From Candidatus Nomurabacteria bacterium (lineage in GTDB: Bacteria > Patescibacteriota > Saccharimonadia > Saccharimonadales > UBA7683): a stretch of 64,000 nucleotides of DNA. Every line of letters starts with the position of its first letter. Position 1 is the stretch's first letter. The notes below the pieces were generated by a model. It was given only the letters and a program-made list of their open reading frames with translations. It made no database searches and was not told the DNA's origin. Both the position numbers and the translations under genes were made by a program. Location of the stretch: the NCBI GenBank assembly GCA_020631865.1, contig JACKGS010000002.1, forward strand, positions 124,001 to 188,000. Direction: 5' to 3'. Shown here piece by piece: positions 25,329 to 34,722 of the stretch.

Positions 25329-28187
25329 ATGAAATTTAAACACGGGACACGAAGACGAGCGTTGGAATATGAAAAAGATTGGGTAAAACGCTGGAAGGAA
25401 GATAAAACTTTTGAAAAGTCGGTAGAAAATCGACCCGAGGATAACAAATGGGTATTTTATGATGGACCTCCATTCTTGACTGGCACACCGCATCACGGGC
25501 ATTTACTTGTTTCATCTGTTAAAGATGTGATGGGTCGTTTTCATACTATGAAGGGTCAGCGTGTAGAGCGAACATGGGGCTGGGATTGTCATGGTTTGCC
25601 AGCGGAAGTGTTTGTAGAAAAGCAACTTGGTATTAAAAACAAAAAAGAGATTGGTACTAAAATTAGTATTGAAGAATATGTTAAACAATGTCGTGCTGCA
25701 ATGGTAAAAACTGGAACCGAGTGGGAAGATACTATCGACCGACTTGGTCGTTGGGTTGAATTTGAGGGTGCCTACAAAACTATGGACAAAGAGTACATGG
25801 AAAGTGTGTGGTGGGCTTTCAAAGAAATGCATGAAAAAGGCAAGATTTACGAAGGTGAGAAAATCCTCGTTTATTGCACGAAAGATGCCACGCCAATTTC
25901 TAAATCTGAAGTTGCTATGGAAAACAGCTATCAGATGGATACTGACCCAAGTGTATTTGTTTACTTTAAGATTGAAGATGAAGACGAATATATGCTGGCT
26001 TGGACAACAACGCCGTGGACGTTGCCGGCAAATGTAGCGGTGGCCGTAAATCCAGAAATCAACTATTCTCTTATCGAACATGGTAACAAGAGGTTTTATG
26101 TTGCTAGCGAAGCAGTGAGCCGTGTGATGCAAAACGAGAAGAAGCAACCGCTTGAATACACAGTATTGAAGCAAATAAAAGGCGCAGAATTAGTTGGAAA
26201 ACGCTATGAGCCACTGTTTGAAAACCATGGCCCTGATGCGCACCGAGTATTGGCGGCTGATTTTGTAACCGACACCGACGGTACTGGTTTGGTACATGAA
26301 GCTCCGGCTTACGGTGAAGAAGATTACGATTTGTGCAAAAAAGAGCATGTGCCAATTGTTTCCATTGTTGACGAAGACGGCCATTATACGTCTGGTCGCT
26401 GGATTGGCGAGAATATCTGGGAGGTCAATAAGGCAATCGCCAAAACACTTGTTGAAGAAGGTAGGGCGCTTAAGGTTGAGTATATTCGTCACGAATATCC
26501 GCATTGCCATCGCTGTGGAACCAAGCTTATGTATCGCGCACACCCGAGCTGGTTTGTAGATATACAGTCGCAAAAAAAGGAAATGCTAGAAGAGAATGCC
26601 AAGACAAACTGGAATCCAGATAATCTGCGTACTGGTCGGTTCCACAACATTATTGAGCAGGCGCCAGATTGGAACATCTCTCGTGATCGCTATTGGGCAA
26701 CGCCAATTCCAGTTTGGAAAGGATACCGTCAAGATGGTACGGAGGTCGTGAAGGTTATCGGCAGTTACGATGAGTTTGAAGAGCTTACTGGCAAAAAGCT
26801 CGATGATTATCATTTGCCACAAGTTATGAATGTAACGTTTGAATGTGATGATATAGAAATGCGCCATATTGGCAAGGTGTTAGATTGTTGGTTTGAAAGT
26901 GGCTCAATGCCTTTTGCACAGTTCCATTACCCATTTGAAAACAAAGAAAAATTTGAAAGCATGTTCCCGGCCGATTTCATTATTGAGGCGATTGACCAAA
27001 CCCGTGGCTGGTTCAATAGTTTGATGGCGGTCAATGTTGCGCTTTTTGGTCAGGCACCGTGGAAAAATCTTATTTGCACTGGGTTTGTTATGGCTGGTGA
27101 TGGGAAAAAACTTAGTAAAAAACATAAAAACTATACCGATCCAATTGAACTTATGGACAAAGTCTCGGCAGATTCTTATAGATTTACCATGCTCAGTAGT
27201 CCGCTTGCTAATGGTGATAATTATGTCATGCAAGATAAAGATATTAACGATGTGGCACGCAAACTTAGCATGGTTTGGAATATGTATGATTTCTTTACCA
27301 TGTATGCTGAAGTTGATGGTTGGGAGTTTGACGGCGGGCTCGAAGATCCGCTTGAGGCGCTCGCAAATCCACTAGATATTTGGGTAGTGTCACGGTTACA
27401 TCAGTTGGTTGGTGTGGTAGAGGAGCGAACTGAAGCATATGATTTACAGGGTGCACTAAAACCAATTCTGCCATTTCTAGATGATGCCTCCAATTGGTTT
27501 GTGCGACGTAGTCGCCGCCGTTTTTGGAAGTCGGAAGATGATGGCGACAAAGCTGATGCCTACAGAACATTACATTATGTGTTGGTTCGACTAGCGTACC
27601 TCTTGGCGCCGTTTACGCCGTTCCTGGCAGAAGAGTTGCACGAAAAACTTACTGGCGACAAAGAGTCAATTCATCTCAAAGATTGGCTACCAGCGGGTCG
27701 TGTAAATCAACTAGTTATGGATGAGATGGAGCAGGTGCGAGAGTATGTAAACGAAGGCTTGGGTTTACGTGCCAAGGCTCAACTTAAGGTGCGTCAACCA
27801 CTGGCAAGTATTACAGTCCCAAGCATGGGTGAGCATGTTGATTTTGAACCGATTTTGATAGATGAGCTCAACGTTAAGTCAGTAAAAGTTGGCAAAGAAG
27901 TGACTATTGATGAAAATATCACTCCAGAACTAAAGCGAGAAGGCTTGATGCGTGAAGTGGTGCGTCATGTGCAGTCAGCTCGTAAAAACGCTGGTCTAAA
28001 TGTTGATGATCGTATTCAGCTTTCACTTACAACTACCGATGACCAACTTCAGGCTGCCATAACTGAGTACATCGAAACCATTAAAACCGAAACACTCGCA
28101 GTCGATATTGCGGAGGCGGAACTTGAGCATTTGTCAACCGTAAGGGTCGAGGGTACCGAACTAAAAATCTCTCTAACAAAAAACTAG
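25329..28187 (+). CDS. ileS: isoleucyl-tRNA synthetase
   Basis: A class Ia synthetase of 952 aa. The HIGH motif reads HHGH in GPPFLTGTPHHGHLLVS (about residues 41-57). The KMSKS loop reads KLSKK (about 594). The editing domain lies between, with WTTTPWTLPAN. The WGWDCHGLPAEVFVEKQLG segment is the long type-2 (eukaryote-like) form, often less sensitive to mupirocin. AGGAGG precedes the ATG. Its coding sequence looks somewhat more GC-rich than its neighbours by eye, which could indicate transfer. An Ile T-box lies 1.3 kb upstream. Confidence 0.95.
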   Translation: MKFKHGTRRRALEYEKDWVKRWKEDKTFEKSVENRPEDNKWVFYDGPPFLTGTPHHGHLLVSSVKDVMGRFHTMKGQRVERTWGWDCHGLPAEVFVEKQLGIKNKKEIGTKISIEEYVKQCRAAMVKTGTEWEDTIDRLGRWVEFEGAYKTMDKEYMESVWWAFKEMHEKGKIYEGEKILVYCTKDATPISKSEVAMENSYQMDTDPSVFVYFKIEDEDEYMLAWTTTPWTLPANVAVAVNPEINYSLIEHGNKRFYVASEAVSRVMQNEKKQPLEYTVLKQIKGAELVGKRYEPLFENHGPDAHRVLAADFVTDTDGTGLVHEAPAYGEEDYDLCKKEHVPIVSIVDEDGHYTSGRWIGENIWEVNKAIAKTLVEEGRALKVEYIRHEYPHCHRCGTKLMYRAHPSWFVDIQSQKKEMLEENAKTNWNPDNLRTGRFHNIIEQAPDWNISRDRYWATPIPVWKGYRQDGTEVVKVIGSYDEFEELTGKKLDDYHLPQVMNVTFECDDIEMRHIGKVLDCWFESGSMPFAQFHYPFENKEKFESMFPADFIIEAIDQTRGWFNSLMAVNVALFGQAPWKNLICTGFVMAGDGKKLSKKHKNYTDPIELMDKVSADSYRFTMLSSPLANGDNYVMQDKDINDVARKLSMVWNMYDFFTMYAEVDGWEFDGGLEDPLEALANPLDIWVVSRLHQLVGVVEERTEAYDLQGALKPILPFLDDASNWFVRRSRRRFWKSEDDGDKADAYRTLHYVLVRLAYLLAPFTPFLAEELHEKLTGDKESIHLKDWLPAGRVNQLVMDEMEQVREYVNEGLGLRAKAQLKVRQPLASITVPSMGEHVDFEPILIDELNVKSVKVGKEVTIDENITPELKREGLMREVVRHVQSARKNAGLNVDDRIQLSLTTTDDQLQAAITEYIETIKTETLAVDIAEAELEHLSTVRVEGTELKISLTKN

Positions 28188-28192
28188 TTCTT

Positions 28193-28225
28193 CAAGGTTA
28201 GACTTTGATCCAAGGTCTAACCTTG
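28193..28225. terminator. hairpin after ileS
   Basis: CAAGGTTAGAC and GTCTAACCTTG form an 11-bp perfect stem with an 11-nt loop, 6 bp after the ileS stop. There is no T-run, so it is a probable 3' end structure rather than a canonical terminator. Confidence 0.5.
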
Positions 28226-28333
28226 AATATGGAGTTGTTGGTGTGCGATAAGCAAAGGGCACAAGAGGTATTGATGGCTAAACAAGAGAATGATTATTGT
28301 GCTAGTTAAAATTTAAGTATATACTTAAATATA

Positions 28334-28603
28334 ATGAACACAGCACCACTAATAATAGATACTCGTGAGCCATTTGAATATCAAATGAGCCATGTTGATA
28401 ATGCAATAAATATTCCACCAGACGAGTTCATGACAGGAGTGATTCCGGAAAAATTGAAAGATATCTCAAAAGATCAGCTAATTATCCTGTATTGTCGCAG
28501 TGGTCAGCGTTCTAATACTTGCTCTATGATCTTGAGTCAATTTGGTTTTACGAATGTGGTCAACGGTACCAGCGAGCAGCGTGTTAAGCAGATGTTGCGA
28601 TAA
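28334..28603 (+). CDS. rhodanese-like domain protein
   Basis: The single 89-aa rhodanese domain has IIDTREPFEYQMSHV and the active-site loop CRSGQRS with the catalytic cysteine. Such stand-alone domains carry persulfide sulfur or act in thiol chemistry. TTGTGC (28297-28302), 17 bp and TATACT (28320-28325) end 8 nt before the ATG, again leaderless. A metallopeptidase gene follows after 4 nt. Confidence 0.85.
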   Translation: MNTAPLIIDTREPFEYQMSHVDNAINIPPDEFMTGVIPEKLKDISKDQLIILYCRSGQRSNTCSMILSQFGFTNVVNGTSEQRVKQMLR

Positions 28604-28607
28604 GATT

Positions 28608-29021
28608 ATGAATATTCCTACCGACCAAGAGTTTTCAAAATTAATAGGCCAAGCCCTGGATGAATTACCTGAAAAATATATTTCACGCTTAAGCAACGTA
28701 TTGATTACGTACGAAGACGAGCCGACACCAGAGCAGCACACAAAACTAGGTCTCAGATGCAATCAAAGCCTTTTTGGGCTATACGAAGGTATTCCGCTTC
28801 CCGCACGAATAGGGAGGAACGCCAGCGGCGTCGTACATTTGCAGCTTCCAGATAAAATCACGCTCTTCAAACTCCCATTATTCCACTACGCAAACGGCAA
28901 CGAAGAAAAGTTCAAAGCTCAAATTAAACACACTCTCTGGCACGAAATCGCCCACTACTTCGGCCTAGATCATGACCGTATCCACCAACTCGAACAATTA
29001 AATACGAATGCTTTACAGTAG
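28608..29021 (+). CDS. zincin-like metallopeptidase
   Basis: The 137-aa protein contains HEIAHYFGLDHDRI, the HExxHxxGxxH zinc motif, near its C-terminus. This and the size match the small Zincin_1/DUF1025 metallopeptidase family. The frame is open further upstream, but ATG 28608 gives the family-like N-terminus and sits just after the rhodanese stop, consistent with translational coupling. Substrate unknown. Confidence 0.85.
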   Translation: MNIPTDQEFSKLIGQALDELPEKYISRLSNVLITYEDEPTPEQHTKLGLRCNQSLFGLYEGIPLPARIGRNASGVVHLQLPDKITLFKLPLFHYANGNEEKFKAQIKHTLWHEIAHYFGLDHDRIHQLEQLNTNALQ

Positions 29022-29039
29022 TGGGATTATCTGGTAAAC

Positions 29040-29144
29040 TTGTAATCGACTTGTTTTAATAAATGATGTTGGGTTTTGGCTCCGAATGGCGGGTAGTCAT
29101 CTCGGGTGAGTCAAGTTCAGAATCTGACGAAGGAAAAGTAAGTA
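29040..29144 (+). promoter_or_regulatory. possible structured leader of rplU
   Basis: About 100 nt of GC-richer sequence precede rplU, with small complementary segments (CCGA/TCGG around 29077-29104, TCAGA/TCTGA near 29118-29129). A ribosomal-protein autoregulatory leader is possible, but I cannot match it to a known L21 leader. Confidence 0.3.
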
Positions 29145-29453
29145 ATGAGTAAAAAAGCAGTAATTGAAGTAAAAGGACATCAATTTATAGTTTCTGAAAA
29201 AGAGAAGCTGAAGGTTGATTTAGTGGGTGACGAAAAGAAGTTAAGCTTTGAACCACTTTTAGTAATAGATGGCGAAAAAGTGCAAGTTGGAACTCCGACA
29301 GTTTCTGGTGTAAAAGTAGAAGCAACTGTTGTCGAAGAATCTGTTAAAGATGATAAGGTTGTAGCAATTCGCTATAAATCTAAGAAGCGCGTGAATAAAA
29401 AACGTGGCCATCGCCAGCAACACTCTATTATTGAGATTACAAAGATTGCATAA
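29145..29453 (+). CDS. rplU: 50S ribosomal protein bL21
   Basis: 102 aa with the bL21 pattern: AVIEVKGHQFIVSEKEKLKV at the N-terminus and the basic C-terminal KKRVNKKRGHRQQHSIIEI. GGAAAAG precedes the ATG. rpmA (L27), its usual partner, is not next to it. An intrinsic terminator follows at once, so it is probably a single-gene unit. Confidence 0.93.
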   Translation: MSKKAVIEVKGHQFIVSEKEKLKVDLVGDEKKLSFEPLLVIDGEKVQVGTPTVSGVKVEATVVEESVKDDKVVAIRYKSKKRVNKKRGHRQQHSIIEITKIA

Positions 29454-29471
29454 GGGCAGGCTGTATATCTT

Positions 29472-29502
29472 AAAAAAGCGGGCTGAAAGGCTCGTTTTTT
29501 TG
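29472..29502 (+). terminator. intrinsic terminator of rplU
   Basis: A GC-rich stem GCGGGCT / GGCTCGT (with G-U pairs) and GAAA-type loop, flanked by an A-run and followed by seven T. A canonical Rho-independent terminator. Confidence 0.85.
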
Positions 29503-29593
29503 TGCTATATTCTAAGCTCTAAAATCTAACTTCTCACTTCTGATTCCAAGTTGTATAATAGAGGGTGACGTTCGGAGGGAAAATAAAACTATC

Positions 29594-30346
29594 ATGGCTC
29601 AAATTATTGCAGTGACAAACCAAAAAGGTGGAGTGGGCAAGACGACCACTACTATAAATATTGCATATAATTTGGCAAAGGCTGGTAAAAAAGTTCTGCT
29701 AGTTGATTTAGATCCTCAGGGAAACGCCTCGAGCGGGCTCTCGGTGAGCAAATCTAAAAAAACAACTAGAGATGTGCTTTCAGGAAGCGTTGCATTAGAA
29801 GGTGCGGTGCAAAAAACGGAATATGCAAATCTTTTTGTACTGCCAACAGATGCTGAGCTTGCGACACTTGAAACTGAAATTGCCACTGCTAAAGACCGTG
29901 CGCTACGCCTAAAAAAAGCTCTAAGTAACACAGGGTATGATGTTATTTTTATTGATTGTCCGCCAAGCCTAGGGTTATTAACCGTAAATGCACTAACTGC
30001 AGCAACTGCGGTAATCATCCCTGTGCAGACTGAATATTATGCACTTGAGGGATTGGGTCAGCTACTTGAGACTATGAAGCTGGTCCGGCAAGCATTAAAT
30101 CCTCGCCTGTCTATTTTAGGTGTAGTTATGACTATGCATAATGCGCGAACAACACTTTCTGCACAAGTAGAAGCTCAGCTTAAGGCAAACTTTAAAGACC
30201 GTTTGTTTGAAACTGTTATTCCACGTAATATTAGAGTAGCCGAAGCGCCAAGTCACGGTAGGCCAGTTGGTGAATATGATAAGTGGAGTAAGGGTGCTCG
30301 TGCATATAAGTCGCTTAGCAAAGAGATTATGGAAAGAATATCATGA
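29594..30346 (+). CDS. parA: chromosome partitioning ATPase ParA (Soj)
   Basis: The 250-aa ATPase has the deviant Walker A KGGVGKTTTTIN (residues 11-22), the Walker A' DLDPQGNAS and Walker B VIFIDCPPSLG. There is no N-terminal DNA-binding extension, so it is the chromosomal Soj type. With ParB it moves the origin region. It is followed by parB, but 159 bp of palindromic repeat now separate the two genes. Confidence 0.93.
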   Translation: MAQIIAVTNQKGGVGKTTTTINIAYNLAKAGKKVLLVDLDPQGNASSGLSVSKSKKTTRDVLSGSVALEGAVQKTEYANLFVLPTDAELATLETEIATAKDRALRLKKALSNTGYDVIFIDCPPSLGLLTVNALTAATAVIIPVQTEYYALEGLGQLLETMKLVRQALNPRLSILGVVMTMHNARTTLSAQVEAQLKANFKDRLFETVIPRNIRVAEAPSHGRPVGEYDKWSKGARAYKSLSKEIMERIS

Positions 30347-30505
30347 TATCAGGAGAAGAAATATGAGATACGGGATAGATAATATGGAGAAAATTATGGA
30401 TGATCGGGAATTTAATCTAATCAAGCAAACTCGTCAGGTTGATTGCATATCAGCCCATATGCTATATTCTATGTTCCATATTCCTGTGACCGCAGGGGGC
30501 ATCTC
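30347..30505. repeat. palindromic element with 7-bp-period arms, parA/parB junction
   Basis: Left arm GAAGAAATATGAGATACG and ATAATATGGAGAAAATTATG (about 30356-30400), a core of about 50 bp, and right arm CATATGCTATATTCTATG TTCCATATTCC (about 30457-30485). It fills the whole space between the parA stop and the parB ATG. An open frame through it adds 21 codons to parB, but these are repeat-derived and not ParB-like. Confidence 0.7.
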
Positions 30506-31366
30506 ATGAAGGGGCTAGGTAAAGATTTTTCAGCTTTAATTCCTGATGATATGCTCTCCGAGGCGTTGGCGGTTGGCCCATCTACCGATAGCGTAGAGCA
30601 GATTGCACTAGATAAAATAGCCCCAGATCCTCAGCAGCCACGCAAGCAGTTTGATGAAACGGCATTAGAAGAGCTGGCTTCTTCTATTAGTGTTCACGGC
30701 ATAGTGCAACCACTGATTGTCGCTAATAGTGGCAGTAGTTATATTATTATTGCTGGCGAGCGGAGATATAGAGCTGCGCAATTATTAAAACTGGATGTTG
30801 TGCCGGTAATAGTACGTTCTTTCGGAGATCAAGAAAAGTTAGAAATTAGCTTGATTGAAAATGTCCAACGTGAGGATTTAACTAAGCTAGAGCTTGCCAC
30901 TGCATATGCTAGATTACACGATGAATTTAATCTTGATCACAAAGAGATAGGCCAGAGGGTTGGCAGAAGTGAATCTGCAGTTGTAAATATTATTAGACTC
31001 TTGAAACTTCCAATCAAAGCCAAAGAGGCGCTTAACCGAAATTTAATTACCGAAGGACACGCACGACAGATAGTGGCTCTTAAAGAAGAATCTGAGCAGC
31101 TTAAGCTTTTGGATTTAATTATTAAAAATCATTGGACCGTACGTCAGGCAGAGCAGTATGTAGTGGGTCATAAAAAAGCTGGCCAAGATCAAAAGGCTAA
31201 AGAGGGTATGCGTCTAACAAAGACAGAGACTAAAGAAACTAAACAACTTTCAAAAAGACTTAATGCACCGGTTAGCATTAAGCATATGGCTAAGGGTGGA
31301 CGTTTGATAATTAACTTCAAAGATGAGTCACACTTAGATAACCTGATGAAAAACTTGCTAGATTGA
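30506..31366 (+). CDS. parB: chromosome partitioning protein ParB (Spo0J)
   Basis: 286 aa starting M-K-G-L-G-K-D-F, the usual ParB N-terminus, after a GCAGGGGG site at the end of the repeat element. The CTP-binding ParB/Srx domain includes PQQPRKQFDE and GERRYRAAQ. The central helix-turn-helix is around VGRSESAVVNIIRLL. A C-terminal dimer domain follows. It binds parS sites near the origin; no parS was recognised here. Confidence 0.92.
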   Translation: MKGLGKDFSALIPDDMLSEALAVGPSTDSVEQIALDKIAPDPQQPRKQFDETALEELASSISVHGIVQPLIVANSGSSYIIIAGERRYRAAQLLKLDVVPVIVRSFGDQEKLEISLIENVQREDLTKLELATAYARLHDEFNLDHKEIGQRVGRSESAVVNIIRLLKLPIKAKEALNRNLITEGHARQIVALKEESEQLKLLDLIIKNHWTVRQAEQYVVGHKKAGQDQKAKEGMRLTKTETKETKQLSKRLNAPVSIKHMAKGGRLIINFKDESHLDNLMKNLLD

Positions 31367-31371
31367 GTACT

Positions 31372-32088
31372 TTAAAAGAACTGAGCGCTATTGAAGGGGA
31401 AGAACCGTACTTTCATAACACCAATAATATTTTCTTGAGGTACAGTGCCTAGTTCATTACGAGAATCTAGAGAATTACTACCTTCTCGGTTGTCTCCGCT
31501 AACAAATAAATGACCTTCTGGCACAGTAATGTCTATATTGCCACTAGTGACCGGCAGGTTTTTACCATACGGTGCATCATCTGGATTAAAGCCATCAGGA
31601 TTTTCGTTGTTATATACCGTAATTCTACCATCTCCAACAACTACGCGCTCGTTAGGTAGCCCAATCACACGTTTAATTAATTGTAAATCTGGCTGTAGTG
31701 GATCTACAAAAACAATTACTTCACCACGTTCGGGCTGAAAAGTTTTTTTAGTAATCTTTGAAGCAGAGCGAGAGATTTTAGAAATAATCAGCCTGTCGCT
31801 ATTATGTAAAGTTGGGTACATGCTGCTACCAAAAACTTTATAGCTCTGGAAGAAATATAAGTTAATGACTTGAACAAGCAAGAAGGCTATAACTAATGTT
31901 GCAATAAATGAAAATATCCCACCTTCTTTACGTTCTTTAGGAATGCTATCTTCACGATTATTTTTAATCGGACTAATAGAAGGCTGCGCTTGTTCTGGTG
32001 CCGTATTTATTGCAGCAGGTTGCTCCATTGAAGGGTTGGCGGTGCCGTATAGTTGTGTATTTTCTTGATTAAGGTCATCGTTGTTCAT
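31372..32088 (-). CDS. lepB: signal peptidase I
   Basis: A membrane serine protease that cleaves signal peptides. One transmembrane helix (about residues 57-79), then SMYPTLHNSDRLIISK with the catalytic Ser, IKRVIGLPNE with the catalytic Lys, and the conserved GDNREGSNSLDSR box. The 50-residue Gln/Asn/Pro-rich cytoplasmic N-terminus is longer than usual. It is convergent with parB and divergent from the LCP gene. Confidence 0.93.
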   Translation of the reverse strand: MNNDDLNQENTQLYGTANPSMEQPAAINTAPEQAQPSISPIKNNREDSIPKERKEGGIFSFIATLVIAFLLVQVINLYFFQSYKVFGSSMYPTLHNSDRLIISKISRSASKITKKTFQPERGEVIVFVDPLQPDLQLIKRVIGLPNERVVVGDGRITVYNNENPDGFNPDDAPYGKNLPVTSGNIDITVPEGHLFVSGDNREGSNSLDSRNELGTVPQENIIGVMKVRFFPFNSAQFF

Positions 32089-32182
32089 AACAGAGTTATT
32101 ATAGCAACTAAACCATTAACATCAATACATTTTCGACTTTACCGCTTACGGCAAAGCAGATATACTAGGTTAAGCATATTTT

Positions 32183-33889
32183 ATGAATAAGAAAAGTCGT
32201 ACACCCGGAAGCATGGCAATGGATGGTTTTGTCCGTCGCAATGGGCCTAATCGTAGAAGAAGGCCTACTCTTGATGATGCAAGAAAAGAAATATCCTTTT
32301 CTGAAGATAAAAGTCAGCCGATACCCCAAGATATAGAAGATAATCAGGATACTAATGATATTTGGAAAGATGAGAATACTTTGGAAATAGGTAGTGATAC
32401 TGGTAGCGCGGAAAGATTTAAATCTGGCTTTAGCAATAAGCAAAAAAAACCTCATTTCTGGCAATTTAGTAAGAAGAAAGAGTACAAAAAGCAGCGTCAG
32501 GTAGAAAAGGACGCCAAGAAACAGAAGCGCAAAAGAATTCTGAAATTCACTTCGATAGTGATTTTAATGATAATTGTAGGTGTTGGTGGATTTTTGGGTT
32601 GGAAGACATTAAGAAATACCTCTAAGGTGTTTAATGGCAATGTTCTCGGATTTTTGGATTCCACAAAATTAAAAGGTGAAGAAGATGGTCGAGTCAACTT
32701 GTTACTAGCTGGTACCTCAGAAGATGATCCAGGACACGACGGCGCGATGTTAACAGATTCAATCATGGTAGTAAGCATTGATACCGTAAATAAAAATGCA
32801 TTTATGATCTCTATACCTAGGGATTTATGGGTGGACTATCAAACAAAAGAATGCTCTGTTGGCTATCAGGGCAAGATTAATGCCGTATATACTTGTGGTG
32901 AGCAAATAGAGTTTAAAGAGACGGGATATCCCGAGGGCGGCATCGGCTTATTAAGTAAGGTGGTGGAAACTAACTTTGGTATGCCGATTCACTATTATGC
33001 AAAAATAAATTACACTGCATTTCGCGATGCGGTAAATGCTGTCGGCGGTATAGATATTACTCTTAAAACAAATGACCCGCGGGGAATCTTAGATAGAATA
33101 TTTGACTGGGAGTGTAAATATCAGTGTTATAAAGTTAAATATCCTAACGGTCCACTGCATTTGAATGGCGATCAAGCCTTGGCGTTGGCTAGAGCTCGTG
33201 GTGATATAGCGCCAACCTACGGTACTGGAAATGACTTCGGTAGAACTGAGCGACAAAGACAAATGCTCATCTCCCTGAAAGATAAAACCTTGAGTGCGGG
33301 TATACTAACCAATCCAGCTAAGATCGGCGGGTTATTAGATGCTGCAGGTGATAACGTAAATACCAATTTTCAGACTAATGAGCTTCGCCGTTTGTATGAA
33401 ATAGGCAAGGATATTAAGAGTCATAATATTAAGTCTATTGGTCTAACTGACGAGAGTGTAAATTTAGTTGAGACCTTTACGGCCTACAACGGAGCGAGTG
33501 CTGTTAGGCCGACGGCTGGTACAAGTGATTTTTCAGAGATAAAAAACTTTATCAAAAAACTAATTAGCAGCGACCCAATTGTACGTGAGGGTGCAAGTGT
33601 TGTTGTGCTAAATGCTAGTGGAGTGGTTGGTGAGGCGCAAAAGAGAGCGGACATTCTAGAGTCTAAAGGTTTAAATATTCTAGATATCGGTAATGCCACC
33701 TCCCGTGAAGGCAATCAAGTTATAAATATTAATAAAAATACCAAAACCCATACACAAAAATTATTAGAGCAACAGTTTCAGACTTCAACAGTAGCTACTC
33801 AAGATTTGGTTTCGCAGTATTCAAAATTATATCAAGCAGATTTTGTGGTAATTATCGGGAAGCTAGTGTCTAGCCCGGCCACTAACTAG
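32183..33889 (+). CDS. LytR-CpsA-Psr (LCP) family protein with LytR_C domain
   Basis: A cytoplasmic basic N-terminus (about 115 residues), one transmembrane helix (about 118-142), and an LCP catalytic domain with TDSIMVVSID, SIPRDLWVDY and ALALARARGD. The C-terminal LytR_C domain starts near VVVLNASGVVGEAQKRADIL. LCP enzymes attach polymers such as teichoic acid or polysaccharide from lipid carriers to peptidoglycan. The 568-aa length fits. The acceptor polymer in this organism is unknown. TATACT lies at 32161-32166. Confidence 0.9.
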   Translation: MNKKSRTPGSMAMDGFVRRNGPNRRRRPTLDDARKEISFSEDKSQPIPQDIEDNQDTNDIWKDENTLEIGSDTGSAERFKSGFSNKQKKPHFWQFSKKKEYKKQRQVEKDAKKQKRKRILKFTSIVILMIIVGVGGFLGWKTLRNTSKVFNGNVLGFLDSTKLKGEEDGRVNLLLAGTSEDDPGHDGAMLTDSIMVVSIDTVNKNAFMISIPRDLWVDYQTKECSVGYQGKINAVYTCGEQIEFKETGYPEGGIGLLSKVVETNFGMPIHYYAKINYTAFRDAVNAVGGIDITLKTNDPRGILDRIFDWECKYQCYKVKYPNGPLHLNGDQALALARARGDIAPTYGTGNDFGRTERQRQMLISLKDKTLSAGILTNPAKIGGLLDAAGDNVNTNFQTNELRRLYEIGKDIKSHNIKSIGLTDESVNLVETFTAYNGASAVRPTAGTSDFSEIKNFIKKLISSDPIVREGASVVVLNASGVVGEAQKRADILESKGLNILDIGNATSREGNQVININKNTKTHTQKLLEQQFQTSTVATQDLVSQYSKLYQADFVVIIGKLVSSPATN

Positions 33890-33929
33890 TGCTCGACAAT
33901 GATTGCATGGTATAATTAACAATTAGTTT

Positions 33930-34703
33930 ATGTTGCAACCAAAGAAACATTTTTGGGGTAAAAAACCCGGTTTTGACATCGGTGATGTATTGCACGTTTT
34001 GGTCAATATCTCTTTTGTGGCAGTCATTTATCTAATGGTTCAGTATTGGCACTTGGCATACTTGGCTGTAGTAATAATATTCCTTAGCAAATGGCGTGTA
34101 TTGGCTGTTCAGCCAAGGTTTTGGCTGCCTAATATTAAAGCTAATATGGTTGATTTGATCGTGGGAGTGAGTACGGTTGCTTTGATTGCCAGTTCTCCAG
34201 CCGATTGGATAGCTATTTTCTGGACTGTACTATATATCGCTTGGCTATTATTCTTAAAGCCTCGTGAACATAACGTACTAATTGGCATACAGGCATTATG
34301 GGGCGTGATAATAGGGATGATTGCAGTATTCACAATGATAGATTTCATAAAGTTACCGGTGTTTGTAGTTGCGCTAGTTTGGATTGTGGCTTGGGCATCA
34401 GCTAGACATTTCTTTAGTAATTACGAAGAGCCTCATTACCGTACACTAAGTATTGTATGGGCATTGATGGTGGCAGAGATAGCATGGTTTGGTTTGCATT
34501 GGGTCCAGTACTACTTTGTATTTGATGTTAAAATCTCTGTAGTTGCTGTTATTGTTGCAATTCTATCACTCGGAAGTGCTGGTATATATCATTCGTATAA
34601 ACATAACTCCTTAAATAAGGCGATTATTGTTGAAAATGTGCTTTTTGTCACAGCTTTATTGGCTGTGGTGATGGCTACATCTGGTTGGGTTGTAAATCTT
34701 TAA
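33930..34703 (+). CDS. polytopic membrane protein of unknown function
   Basis: 257 aa with about seven or eight hydrophobic helices (for example LVNISFVAVIYLMVQYWHLA and WAVMIGMIAVFTMIDFI-like stretches). It is Trp/Tyr-rich with no catalytic motif that I recognise. TATAAT at 33911-33916 is 13 nt before the ATG, implying a very short leader. htrA follows after 19 bp, so the two may be co-expressed in the envelope. Confidence 0.65.
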   Translation: MLQPKKHFWGKKPGFDIGDVLHVLVNISFVAVIYLMVQYWHLAYLAVVIIFLSKWRVLAVQPRFWLPNIKANMVDLIVGVSTVALIASSPADWIAIFWTVLYIAWLLFLKPREHNVLIGIQALWGVIIGMIAVFTMIDFIKLPVFVVALVWIVAWASARHFFSNYEEPHYRTLSIVWALMVAEIAWFGLHWVQYYFVFDVKISVVAVIVAILSLGSAGIYHSYKHNSLNKAIIVENVLFVTALLAVVMATSGWVVNL

Positions 34704-34722
34704 ATTTAGCAGGAGGGTGTTG

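Noticed and set aside
25512..26174. Long open frame (220 codons) opposite ileS
   Set aside because: It is a shadow of the ileS coding strand; the ileS product has all synthetase motifs and the opposite frame shows only low-complexity Phe/His-rich text.
30443..30505. Upstream start for parB adding 21 residues
   Set aside because: These codons come from the palindromic repeat; ATG 30506 gives the normal ParB N-terminus with a ribosome site.
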